In this document: piece by piece, positions 17,044 through 26,400 of the stretch | How positions within the stretch are numbered: the first letter of the stretch is position 1 | Layout: every line of letters starts with the position of its first letter | Assembly: GCF_011302055.1 (NCBI RefSeq) | Contig: NZ_CP049871.1 | Coordinates: 454,501-518,500 of the forward strand | Length of the DNA stretch: 64,000 bases | Source: Sphingomonas sinipercae | GTDB taxonomy: Bacteria > Pseudomonadota > Alphaproteobacteria > Sphingomonadales > Sphingomonadaceae | Direction: 5' to 3' | The notes under the pieces: generated by a model | The model's input: only the letters and a program-made list of their open reading frames with translations | The model's database searches: none | What the model was told of the DNA's origin: nothing | Position numbers and translations under genes: made by a program

Positions 17044-18017
17044 TCGAAGCCCTCCGGCCGGGGCCACTCGGGCGCATGGATGGCCATGACCTTGAACAAC
17101 GATCCCATCTCCTGCGGGTCGCACAATCGGCGATGGGAAGCCGCGATTTCCTCGGTTCGATCCGGGTGACGTCGCGCCAGCGAAGCGGCACGGGCGGCGA
17201 TGCCGAGACGTTCGAGCCACAGGCCCTGCGTGACCACCGGCGACGCTTTGGCACCGGCCGACCGCGCGGCCTCGGCAAGCGCCTCGAAGTCGACGTGGGC
17301 GGTCAGGTCCTGCTCTCCGGGGCGGTCGAGCACCGCAGCGAACTTGTGTCCGTGCAGGGCCTGCAACGTCTCGCCGGGCGCGCTTTTCGCGTGGCCGTAG
17401 TCAATGACCAGGGCGACCCCGCCATTCGTGGCGATCGAGCCGCTTAGCGCGGCGGCGGCTTCGGCGCGCGCGGGCGACTGTTCGACGACCTGACCGTCGC
17501 GATCGAAGGCCAGTCCGCCCGCGGCCACCGAAACGCGGCGTTCGACGCCATCGACGAATTGCCGCACCGGCAGTGCATCGAAAAACTCGTTGGCGACCAC
17601 CGTCAGCGGCGCTTGCGGCAAGTCGTCGATGCTATCGTGCCAGATTGCTCCGGGTACCGCTTGCGCCTGGGCTTCGCGAAGGACGGGGCTGGTTTCAACC
17701 AGATGCACCGGCGGTTCCAGCCCGGCCATGCGCATCGTTCGCAAGGCATCGGCGGCAAGGGTGCCTCGGCCCGGCCCAAGCTCGGCATAGATTGCTTTCC
17801 CGGGGCGTCCGGCCCGCGTCCAGCAGTCGGCGAGGCAGGCGCCGACCAGCTCGCCGAACATCTGGCTGATCTCCGGCGCGGTGGTGAAGTCGCCGCTTGC
17901 GCCAAGCGGGTCGCGGGTCGCGTAATAATAAGCGTTGCAGGCCTCCATATAGGCCTCGAGGGTGATCGGCCCGTCGGAGCGAATGCGCTCCCGAAGCGCC
18001 CGTTCCAGCGGGGTCAA
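17040..18017 (-). CDS. MidA/NDUFAF7-family SAM-dependent methyltransferase
   Basis: This 325-residue methyltransferase belongs to the COG1565 family, whose eukaryotic member NDUFAF7 dimethylates an arginine of a complex I subunit. Signatures are [13 protein letters not shown], the SAM loop [20 protein letters not shown] and VIDYGHA. The start is TTG at 18017, overlapping the lgt stop as TTGA; no ATG is available near the conserved N-terminus. The partner in bacteria is not settled, though a respiratory-complex subunit is likely by homology. Confidence 0.9.
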   Translation of the reverse strand: MTPLERALRERIRSDGPITLEAYMEACNAYYYATRDPLGASGDFTTAPEISQMFGELVGACLADCWTRAGRPGKAIYAELGPGRGTLAADALRTMRMAGLEPPVHLVETSPVLREAQAQAVPGAIWHDSIDDLPQAPLTVVANEFFDALPVRQFVDGVERRVSVAAGGLAFDRDGQVVEQSPARAEAAAALSGSIATNGGVALVIDYGHAKSAPGETLQALHGHKFAAVLDRPGEQDLTAHVDFEALAEAARSAGAKASPVVTQGLWLERLGIAARAASLARRHPDRTEEIAASHRRLCDPQEMGSLFKVMAIHAPEWPRPEGFE

Positions 18018-18895
18018 GAGACGCTTGCAGTCCCGACCGTCGGTTCGACGCGGACCCTGCGCTTGCTCGCGGTCGCCATCAGATAGACTCCGCCAAGGAT
18101 CAGCGGCAGCGACAGCCATTGGCCCATGTGCAGGCCGCTGACCCGCGCGAACTCGACCAGCTGGGCGTCGGGTTCGCGGACGAACTCGATCAGGAAGCGG
18201 AACAGGCCGTAAAACAGGCCAAACGCGCCGACCAGCATGCCCGGCTTGTAGCGGGCGTCGGTTTTCCAGAACATCCACCAGAGGATCGCGAACAGCGCCA
18301 CGCCCTCAAGCAGCGCTTCATAGAGCTGCGTCGGGTGGCGTGGCGGGCCAAGGATGGACGCCCCGGCGACGACTTCGGGAAAGCGCACGGCCCAAGGGAC
18401 GTTGGTCGGCGCGCCCCACAGTTCGGCATTCACGAAGTTGGCGAGGCGGCCCAGGAACAGCCCGAGCGGGGCCACGCAGGCGACATAATCGTGGACTCTG
18501 AGCGGCGAGAGCTTGTTCTTCAACGACAGGTAGAAGACCGCGAGCACGGTTCCGAGCAGGCCGCCGTGGAAGGACATGCCGCCGTCCCACAGCCGGAACA
18601 CCTCGCCCGGATGATCGATGTAATAATCGAGATTGTAGAACAGGACGTAGCCGATCCGGCCACCCAGCAGGATTCCCAGGGAAGCGTAGAAGATAAGGTC
18701 GTCGGCGTGGCGCCGCGCCATCGGCGCGCCCGGTTGGGCAAGCAGCTTGACCATGTAATAATAGCCAAGCGCGACCCCGGCGATGTAGGCCATGCTGTAC
18801 CAGCGCAACTGGAAGAAGCCGAGGTCGAGTGCGACGGGATTGAGGTGCAAGTCCGCCCACGCGATCGCGGCTGTTGCGAAAATGGCTGCTTGCAA
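18014..18895 (-). CDS. lgt: Prolipoprotein diacylglyceryl transferase
   Basis: This inner-membrane enzyme moves a diacylglycerol from phosphatidylglycerol to the lipobox cysteine of prolipoproteins, the first step of lipoprotein maturation. It has 293 residues and about seven membrane helices. Conserved segments are [32 protein letters not shown] (the Lgt signature) and HPTQLYEA. The start is a TTG with GGGGGA seven bases upstream. It heads the four-gene operon lgt-midA-GNAT-pgeF, in which all joints are four-base overlaps. The upstream side is divergent from an acyl-CoA synthetase. Several lipoproteins in this window would be its substrates. Confidence 0.96.
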   Translation of the reverse strand: MQAAIFATAAIAWADLHLNPVALDLGFFQLRWYSMAYIAGVALGYYYMVKLLAQPGAPMARRHADDLIFYASLGILLGGRIGYVLFYNLDYYIDHPGEVFRLWDGGMSFHGGLLGTVLAVFYLSLKNKLSPLRVHDYVACVAPLGLFLGRLANFVNAELWGAPTNVPWAVRFPEVVAGASILGPPRHPTQLYEALLEGVALFAILWWMFWKTDARYKPGMLVGAFGLFYGLFRFLIEFVREPDAQLVEFARVSGLHMGQWLSLPLILGGVYLMATASKRRVRVEPTVGTASVS

Positions 18896-18963
18896 GGCTT
18901 CCCCCTGAATGAACAGCGCCTCATAAGGCGCACAGGTGCAAAGGCAAAGGAGCGGGAAGGCCG

Positions 18964-20625
18964 ATGGCGAGCGAGCTCGATCGCAGGTTCGACGAGATGC
19001 TGGCCAAGGTTATCGGTCCAGGGGGCCGGATGGTCATTGGCGAGGGACCGGACGGGCGCCCGATTGCGACCAATTTCCCGCCGACTCTGTCGGGGCTCTT
19101 CACTACCTTTTGCGCGCTTTATCCCGATCGCGAGGCCGTGGTCGCCGGCGACGAACGCCTGACCTTCGGCGACCTCGAGCGCTGGGCTCAGGACCTTGCG
19201 CCCCACTTGGCGGCGCGCGGCATCGGCAGGGGCGACCGGGTAGCGATCGCGATGCGCAACTGCCCCGCCTGGATCGTCAGCTACATGGCGCTTGCTCACG
19301 TCGGCGCGGTGATCGTCCTCGTAAACGGCTGGTGGCAGTCGCACGAAATGAAGCACGGGCTCGACCTGGTCGAACCCAAGCTAGTTCTGGCCGATCCGCC
19401 CCGCGCCAAGCGGATTGCGGCGACGGGACGCGATGTAGACATTGCCGTCCTCGACGTCGGCGAACCGCTGGCGGAGGCGTTGCGCCCCCTGATGGAGGTG
19501 GAGCCGGCAACTGGCGACCTGCCGCAGGCCGCGCCGGAGGACGATGCGACGATCCTCTTCACTTCCGGCTCCACCGGTGAAGCGAAAGGCGCGGTGTCGA
19601 CCCAGCTAGCGGTGGTTACCGGCACCTACAGCTACGCGGTTGGGCTGATGACGTTGCTCGGCCTGCTGACCGAAGAGGGGCGAGCGCCCGAAACGCCACC
19701 GCGCACTCTGCTTAGCGTTCCATTGTTCCACGTCACCGGCGAAGTGCCGGTGATGCTCAACAGTTTCGTCGTCGGGCGCTGCATGGTGGTGATGCCCAAG
19801 TGGGACGCGGGCGAAGCGCTGCGGCTGATCGAGAAGGAGCGGATCAGCTATTTCGTCGGCGTGCCGACGATGAGCCTGGAACTGATGAACCACCCCGACC
19901 GGGATCGCTACGACCTGTCGTCGCTGAAGGACATTACCGCCGGCGGCGCGCCTCGCCCGGTCACGCACGTGCAGCGGATCGCCAAGGAGTTTCCGCACGC
20001 CAATCCGGCGATGGGCTACGGGCTGACCGAAACCAATGCGTGCGGGGCCAGCAACTTCTGGGGCAGCTACGCGGCCAAGCCGGCATCGACCGGCCGGGCG
20101 CAAAAGCCGTTCGTCGACCTGGCGATCCTTGGCGAAGGCGATCTCCATTTGGGAAGCGACCAGATCGGCGAGGTTGCGATCCGCACCGCGTCGAACATCC
20201 GCGGCTATTGGCGCAACCCGGAAGCGACCGCTGCAGCGTTCACCGCCGATGGCTATGTTCGAACCGGCGACATCGGTTTCCTCGATGACGAAGGCTATCT
20301 GTTCATCGTCGACCGCAAGAAGGAAATCATCATTCGCGGCGGCGAGAATATCTCCAGCGCCGAGGTCGAAGCGGCCTGCTACGAATGCCAGTCGGTCGCC
20401 GAGGTGGCGGTGTTCGGCGTGCCCGACGAGCGGCTCGGCGAAGTCCCGATCGCAATCCTGCACTGCCGCGACGGGCTCAACGAGCAACAGCTGCGCACCT
20501 TCCTCGAGCCGCGGCTGGCAGCGTTCAAGATTCCGGCGCGTATGATCTTCAGCGACGAACCGCTCCCACGACTCGGCACCGGCAAAATCGACCGAGTCGC
20601 GTTGAAGGCGAAGTACGCGGCTTGA
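18964..20625 (+). CDS. Class I adenylate-forming acyl-CoA synthetase
   Basis: This 553-residue AMP-forming enzyme activates a carboxylic acid as acyl-AMP and then acyl-CoA. The P-loop is [15 protein letters not shown]5 is [10 protein letters not shown]7 is [15 protein letters not shown] and the C-terminal hinge is [15 protein letters not shown]. The catalytic lysine of A10 lies in RLGTGKIDR. The acid is unknown; fatty-acid chain or aromatic acid are both possible. A good ribosome site (GGGAAGG) precedes the ATG. Its stop overlaps the TTG of hemH. Confidence 0.93.
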   Translation: MASELDRRFDEMLAKVIGPGGRMVIGEGPDGRPIATNFPPTLSGLFTTFCALYPDREAVVAGDERLTFGDLERWAQDLAPHLAARGIGRGDRVAIAMRNCPAWIVSYMALAHVGAVIVLVNGWWQSHEMKHGLDLVEPKLVLADPPRAKRIAATGRDVDIAVLDVGEPLAEALRPLMEVEPATGDLPQAAPEDDATILFTSGSTGEAKGAVSTQLAVVTGTYSYAVGLMTLLGLLTEEGRAPETPPRTLLSVPLFHVTGEVPVMLNSFVVGRCMVVMPKWDAGEALRLIEKERISYFVGVPTMSLELMNHPDRDRYDLSSLKDITAGGAPRPVTHVQRIAKEFPHANPAMGYGLTETNACGASNFWGSYAAKPASTGRAQKPFVDLAILGEGDLHLGSDQIGEVAIRTASNIRGYWRNPEATAAAFTADGYVRTGDIGFLDDEGYLFIVDRKKEIIIRGGENISSAEVEAACYECQSVAEVAVFGVPDERLGEVPIAILHCRDGLNEQQLRTFLEPRLAAFKIPARMIFSDEPLPRLGTGKIDRVALKAKYAA

Positions 20626-21638
20626 TCACGGCCCCGAAGCCTGACGGTCACCCGGCCGTGGCCCATGGCCGCGTCGGCGTGCTACTGATCAACCTCGGCA
20701 CGCCCGACGCGCCGGATCCGGGGGCGGTGCGTCGCTACCTTGCGCAATTCCTGTCCGACCCGCGCGTGATCGAGATTCCGGCGATCGCCTGGAAGCCGAT
20801 CCTGCACGGCATAATCCTGCGCACGCGGCCGAAGAAATCGGCCCATGCCTATCGCCAGGTGTGGACCAACGAGGGGTCGCCGCTGGCAGCGATCACTCGG
20901 CGGCAGACCGAAGCGCTGCGGCGGCGCTTGGGCGGCGACGTCATCGTCGAGTTTGCAATGCGCTACGGCAACCCCGGCATCGCCTCCGTGGTCGACCGGA
21001 TGCTTTCGGCCGGTTGCGACCGCATCCTGGCGGCACCGCTTTACCCGCAATATTGCGCGGCCACGACGGCGACGGCGCAAGATGCCTTGTTCGCGGCACT
21101 GGCATCGGTTCGCCGCCAGCCGGCGCTGCGGACGCTTCCGCCTCATCACGATGATCCTGCTTACATCGGCGCACTGAAGGCGAACATCGAACGCCAGCTC
21201 GGTGGGCTCGGATTCGCGCCGCAACGCCTTCTGCTCAGCTTTCACGGGATGCCGCAGCGCACGCTCGAGCTGGGCGATCCCTATCATTGCCACTGCCAGA
21301 AGACCGCGCGGCTGCTTTCCGAGCAATTGTCGATCCCGACCGACATCGCCTTCCAGTCGCGGTTCGGTCGGGCCAAATGGCTGGAGCCGGCAACCGATAG
21401 CGTCCTTGCGAGCTACCCGTCGCAACAGGTCAAGCGCATCGCCATCGCCGCGCCCGGCTTCTCGGCCGATTGCGTCGAGACGCTGGAGGAGCTGGCGCTG
21501 CGCGGGCGCGACACCTTTATCGCTGCTGGCGGGACCGACCTGGCGGTACTCGAATGCCTGAACGATTCCGATGAAGGCATGCAGATGCTCGATGCGCTGA
21601 TCCGGCGCGAACTTGCAGGCTGGCTGCCCGGGGCATAA
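20622..21638 (+). CDS. hemH: Ferrochelatase
   Basis: This enzyme inserts ferrous iron into protoporphyrin IX, the final step of haem synthesis. It has 338 residues from the TTG at 20622, which overlaps the stop of the acyl-CoA synthetase (TTGA). Landmarks are VLLINLGTPDAPD at the N-terminus, PLYPQYCAATTAT, LLSFHGMPQR with the metal-site histidine, CHCQKTARLL, SRFGRAKWLEP and APGFSADCVETLEE. An upstream extension of the frame is rejected because the family starts just before VGVLLINLG. Coupling of hemH to an acyl-CoA synthetase is unusual. Confidence 0.95.
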   Translation: MITAPKPDGHPAVAHGRVGVLLINLGTPDAPDPGAVRRYLAQFLSDPRVIEIPAIAWKPILHGIILRTRPKKSAHAYRQVWTNEGSPLAAITRRQTEALRRRLGGDVIVEFAMRYGNPGIASVVDRMLSAGCDRILAAPLYPQYCAATTATAQDALFAALASVRRQPALRTLPPHHDDPAYIGALKANIERQLGGLGFAPQRLLLSFHGMPQRTLELGDPYHCHCQKTARLLSEQLSIPTDIAFQSRFGRAKWLEPATDSVLASYPSQQVKRIAIAAPGFSADCVETLEELALRGRDTFIAAGGTDLAVLECLNDSDEGMQMLDALIRRELAGWLPGA

Positions 21639-21666
21639 GCCGCCGGCAGAGAACAGGGAGAAGACT

Positions 21667-22389
21667 ATGGCTCGGGTGGCGATCGTAACGGGCGGAACGC
21701 GCGGCATTGGCGAAGCGATCAGCCTCGCGCTCAAGGACATGGGGATGACCGTCGCCGCGAATTACGCCGGTAACGACGAACGCGCTAAGGCCTTTTCCGA
21801 CAAGACTGGCATCAAGGCCTTCAAATGGGACGTGTCCGACTTCGACGCGTGCCAGGAAGGTGTCCGCAAGGTGGAGGCGGAGCTTGGGCCGGTTGACGTC
21901 CTTGTCAACAACGCCGGCATCACCCGCGACACCACGATGAAGCGGATGGATCACCAGAAGTGGCAAGAGGTGATGGACACCAACCTTGGCGGTTGCTTCA
22001 ACATGGCCAAGGCGGTGTGGGACGGAATGACCGCCCGCGGTTACGGCCGGGTGGTCAATATCGGATCGATCAACGGCCAGGCGGGCCAGTACGGCCAGGT
22101 CAATTACGCCGCCGCCAAGTCGGGCATTCATGGCTTCACCAAGGCGCTTGCCCAGGAAGGCGCGCGGGCAGGGATCACCGTCAACGCCATCGCTCCGGGC
22201 TATATCGACACCGACATGGTCGCCGCAGTGCCGGAAGAAGTACTCGGCAAGATCGTGGCCCGGATTCCCGTCAACCGGCTCGGGCGGGCGGACGAGATTG
22301 CGCGCGGCGTCGCTTTCCTGGTCGACGAAAATGGCGGCTTCATCACTGGATCGACGCTGTCGATCAACGGCGGGCAGCACATGTACTGA
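21667..22389 (+). CDS. phbB: Acetoacetyl-CoA reductase (SDR family)
   Basis: This 240-residue NADPH-dependent enzyme reduces acetoacetyl-CoA to (R)-3-hydroxybutyryl-CoA for polyhydroxyalkanoate synthesis. It has the SDR cofactor loop TGGTRGIG, LVNNAGITRD, and the catalytic Ser-Tyr-Lys in IGSINGQAGQYGQVNYAAAK. PhbB-specific segments include FKWDVSDFD and STLSINGGQHM at the C-terminus. GGGAG precedes the ATG. No synthase gene (phaC) is in this window. It overlaps the following small gene by one base. Confidence 0.93.
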   Translation: MARVAIVTGGTRGIGEAISLALKDMGMTVAANYAGNDERAKAFSDKTGIKAFKWDVSDFDACQEGVRKVEAELGPVDVLVNNAGITRDTTMKRMDHQKWQEVMDTNLGGCFNMAKAVWDGMTARGYGRVVNIGSINGQAGQYGQVNYAAAKSGIHGFTKALAQEGARAGITVNAIAPGYIDTDMVAAVPEEVLGKIVARIPVNRLGRADEIARGVAFLVDENGGFITGSTLSINGGQHMY

Positions 22390-22631
22390 TGACGTCCGGC
22401 GCATCCCTTGGGGCGCCGGTGAAGCGATCGGTGACCATCGCCGGGCACGAAACGTCGCTGGCGCTGGAGCCGATCTTCTGGGCCGCCCTCGCCAGACAGT
22501 GTGACCAGCGGCAATTGCCGATCAATGCGCTGATTGCGCGGATCGATGCGGAACGGTTGGAGGCGCCGACCCCGCCCAACCTGGCGTCAGCGATTCGGCA
22601 GTGGCTATTCGCGCAGGCGCTCGGCGGCTGA
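22389..22631 (+). CDS. Ribbon-helix-helix domain protein (RHH_4)
   Basis: This 80-residue protein has the ribbon-helix-helix pattern KRSVTIAGHETSLALEP followed by an amphipathic helix (FWAALARQCD) and PINALIARID, as in the RHH_4 family of small DNA-binding or scaffold proteins. It begins one base inside the phbB stop (TGATG), so it is probably co-translated with it. Its 3' end overlaps the convergent ATP-grasp gene by 27 bases. The target is unknown. Confidence 0.85.
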   Translation: MTSGASLGAPVKRSVTIAGHETSLALEPIFWAALARQCDQRQLPINALIARIDAERLEAPTPPNLASAIRQWLFAQALGG

Positions 22632-23465
22632 GCGCACGGCTGCGGCAAAGCGCGGGCCTGCTTCGGGCACCTGGGCAAGGAAGAACGCCGGCTCGATCAA
22701 CTCGAGTTCGATCACTTGCAGGGCGCCGTCATTGCCAACGACCAGGTCGACCCGCGCGTAAGTGGCCGCCGTCGGCGCCGCCGCAAGCGCGGCGGTCGCG
22801 ACGTCCCGCGCGCCGGCAGGAGGATCGCAGCGCGTGACGACTCCGCCGAACTCCGGCTGCACTCGGAATTCGCCCGGCACGGGCACCTTGCTGACGCAAT
22901 GGCTGAACGCGCCGCCGAAGAAGATCAGCGAATATTCGCCCGCGCTGACGATGCTGCCAAGCCATGGCTGGACCAGCATCCGCCAACCCCGGACAGGCTC
23001 CGGGACGCCCTCACCATGGCCAATTCGGAACGTGCCATAGGAGCTGGCGGAAATTGGCGGCTTGACGACAAGCTCGCCGCTGCCAAGCGCCTCGCGCGCC
23101 CGGTCGAGCCCGGCTTCGTCGAGTGCATCGACCATGATCGTCGGCACCGTCGGGATTCCCTGGCCGCCAAGCTCCGTCAGATAGGCCTTGTCGCCATTCC
23201 ACCGAAGCAGCGCGACCGGATTTTCGATCTTCAGCCCATCGCGCTCGGCGCGATCGAGGAAGCCCAGCCAACGCTCGTAATCCTGATGATAGCCCCAGGC
23301 GACGAGTGGCAGGACGAGGTCGAAACCTCGAAGATCCCGCTGGTCGGTCCAGGCAATCGGCTCGACCGCCATGCCTGCGTCGGTCAGCGCTTTGGCTTCG
23401 AGGTCGTAAGCCCACCGCCACTCGCCCGCATAGTCAGCGGCGGGCGTCAGGATTGCGACCTTCAA
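22605..23465 (-). CDS. ATP-grasp domain protein (RimK/glutathione synthetase-like)
   Basis: This predicted carboxylate-amine ligase has about 286 residues. The ATP-grasp fold is suggested by VALLRWNGDKAYL, GELVVKPPISASSYGT (P-loop-like), RMLVQPWL, GEYSLIFFGGAFSHCVSKVP and VIELELIEP, the magnesium-binding end. It resembles RimK/glutathione synthetase-like ligases but the substrate is not known. The start is TTG at 23465, seven bases after the gdh stop; the longer frame from 23543 overlaps gdh and lacks family similarity. Translation is probably coupled to gdh. Confidence 0.8.
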   Translation of the reverse strand: MKVAILTPAADYAGEWRWAYDLEAKALTDAGMAVEPIAWTDQRDLRGFDLVLPLVAWGYHQDYERWLGFLDRAERDGLKIENPVALLRWNGDKAYLTELGGQGIPTVPTIMVDALDEAGLDRAREALGSGELVVKPPISASSYGTFRIGHGEGVPEPVRGWRMLVQPWLGSIVSAGEYSLIFFGGAFSHCVSKVPVPGEFRVQPEFGGVVTRCDPPAGARDVATAALAAAPTAATYARVDLVVGNDGALQVIELELIEPAFFLAQVPEAGPRFAAAVRSAAERLRE

Positions 23466-23472
23466 GGCGGCG

Positions 23473-26400
23473 CTAGCGCGCGAGCAGGATGCGCGCCTGG
23501 CTGGCAATCTGGGCCAGCATCGACGCCGAGACGGAGCCTTCATGCCGAGCGCGCGCGATCAGCTGGCGGAACTGCTCGATCCTGGGCATCTGCGCTTCAA
23601 CCCAATTTTCGACCGCGACATGCGGTTCCTTGCTGCGCACGCGCGACAGGAACTCGATCCGCAGCTGTTCGAAGTCGCGGGCAAGGCCGGCGGTCAGAAG
23701 GCGTTCCCACTGGTCGGACGGGGTGAAGCGGGCGACCTGCTGTTGCGCCCAGTCGATCCCGAGCGCTTCGCCGAGCATCGTGTAAGCGCGGGTCAGCGAT
23801 AGCTCGTCCACCTTTCGGCGGGCTGCCAGCGCAACGATCCCGAACATGCCGTCGAGTTCGAACAAGCGGACGAGGCCTTTGACGATGTCTTCGCTGGCGC
23901 CGAGCGCGATCAGTCGCTCGCGCCGGGCGACGGCTTCGTTGCGGACCTCTGCACGGATCAGCTTGGTAGCGGCGGCCGAGATCTTGCGGACGCCAGGCTC
24001 CAGAAGCTTGCACAGGGCGCTTACGCTTGCGTCCGCGCTGGTTGCCCGAAGGATATCGGACATGTGCGCACGCACACTGCGTGCGGCGATCGTGAACAGC
24101 TCGACCCGGACCGTTTCCGGGACCTCCGCGGTTTCAATCTGTCCCCACAGCGTGTCGAGGTCGAGCAGACGCTCTGCGACCAGGAATGCCGACGCGACCT
24201 GGCCGAGCGATGCGCCCTCTTCCTCGGTCAGGTCGAGCGCTACACCCGGGCCAAGGCGGTTGACGAGCCGGTTAGCGACCCGCGTTGCGATGATTTCGTT
24301 GCGCAAGCGGTGGGCGCGAATGGCATTGGCATGCGCGCTTCGCATCGGCTTTGGAAAGGCCGCGAACAATTCCGGCTCCAACAGCTTGTCGTCGGCCAGA
24401 TCGAGTTCCTCGATCGCATCCTGGAGCGCCATTTTCGACATCGACAAGACCACCGCCAGTTCGGGCCGGGTCATGCCGCGATTGTCTTGCCCACGGCGCA
24501 ACAGCTCTTCGCTGGACAGAAGCCCTTCGACCTTGCGGTCGAGCCGGCCGGACGCTTCGAGCAGTTCGATCGTCCGGACATGGCCAGGCAGGCCGTTGAT
24601 CCCGGCGCTTTCGGCGATCGACAGCGCCAACGCTTGCAGGCGATTGTCTTCAAGCACCATCTCGGCGACGTCGTCGGTCATTCGCGCCAGCAGCGTATTG
24701 CGCTTCGCCTCGGTCAGCCGCCCTTCGCGCATTTCGCGATTGAGCGGGATCTTGATGTTCACTTCCTTGTCCGAACAATCCACGCCGGCGCTATTGTCGA
24801 TGAAGTCGGTGTTGATGCGTCCGCCGTGCTCGGAAAATTCGATCCGCGCGGCCTGCGTGATGCCAAGGTTGGCGCCCTCGCCGATGACTCGCACCCGCAG
24901 TTGATTCGCGTCGGCCCGGATCGCGTCATTGGCCGGGTCGCCGACTTCGGAATGGAGCTGGTCGGACGACTTCACGTAGGTGCCGATCCCGCCGAACCAC
25001 AGCAGGTCCACCTGGCTTCGAAGGATCAGGTTCATCAGGGATGCCGGGTCGATGGTCGCAGTCTCGATACCCAGTGCCGCCTGGGCTTCCTTCGACAGCG
25101 AAATTTCCTTCTGCGTGCGCGGGAAGACGCCGCCGCCGCGCGAAATCTTCGAACGGTCGTAGTCGTCCCAGCTTGATCGCGGCAGATCGAATAGGCGTTG
25201 CCGCTCGGCCCAGCTCGCCGCCGGGTCGGGATCGGGGTCGATAAAGATGTGCCGATGATCGAAGGCGGCGACCAGCTTGATCGCCTTGCTCAGCAGCATG
25301 CCGTTGCCGAAGACGTCGCCCGACATGTCGCCAACGCCGATCACCCGGATCGGGTCGGTTTGCACGTCGGTGCCCATTTCAAGGAAATGGCGCTGCACCG
25401 AAATCCAGGCGCCGCGCGCGGTGATCCCCATCGCCTTGTGGTCGTAGCCGTTGGAGCCGCCGCTGGCGAAAGCGTCGCCGAGCCAGAAGCCGCGTTCCAA
25501 AGCGATGCCGTTGGCGACGTCGGAGAAGGTCGCCGTACCCTTGTCGGCCGCGACGACGAAATAGGGGTCGTCGCCGTCGTGGATGACCACCTGTTCCGGA
25601 TGCACCACCTTGTCGTCGACGATATTGTCCGTGACCGAGAGCAGGGACCGGATGAAGATCCGATAGCTTTCGGTCCCTTCCGCAATCCAGGCATCCCGGT
25701 CGGACGGCGGCGGCAGCAGCTTGGGATAGAAACCGCCCTTCGCGCCGGTCGGAACGATCACTGCATTCTTCACCAGCTGGGCCTTCATCAGGCCAAGGAT
25801 TTCGGTCCGGAAGTCGTCACGCCGGTCCGACCAGCGCAGCCCGCCACGCGCGACCGGTCCGCCGCGCAGATGGATACCTTCGATGCGCGGCGAATAGACC
25901 CAGATTTCGCGCCACGGCACCGGCGCCGGCAGGCCTGGCACCAGCGACGAGTTCAGCTTGAACGCGAGCGCTTCTTCCGCCGCAGGAGCGAAGGCGTTGG
26001 TGCGAACCACCGCTTCGACGAGCGCGCGAAGCCGGCGCAGGATTCGGTCGTCGTCGATCGAGCGTACCTGTCCCAAGGCGTGGTCGAACGCGGAACGAAG
26101 CCGCGCCACTTCGGAATCGCGCTTTTTGACCGACGGATCGTGAAGTGCGCCGAACAGCGCGACCAGCGCATCCGTGGCAGCCGGCGCACGCCGAAGCGCG
26201 TCGACGACGGTAAGCAGTCCGAACGAGCTGCCGGTCTGGCGCAGGTAACGGAACCAGGCGCGCAGCCAGACGACCGCCGACGGATCCAGCCCCGCGAGCA
26301 CCACGAGCTGGTTGAATTCGTCATTCTCCGCCGCGCCGCTGAGCACGCAGGCAATGGCCTGCTCAATCACTGACGCGCGCTTCAGGATCGTGTCGACGGA

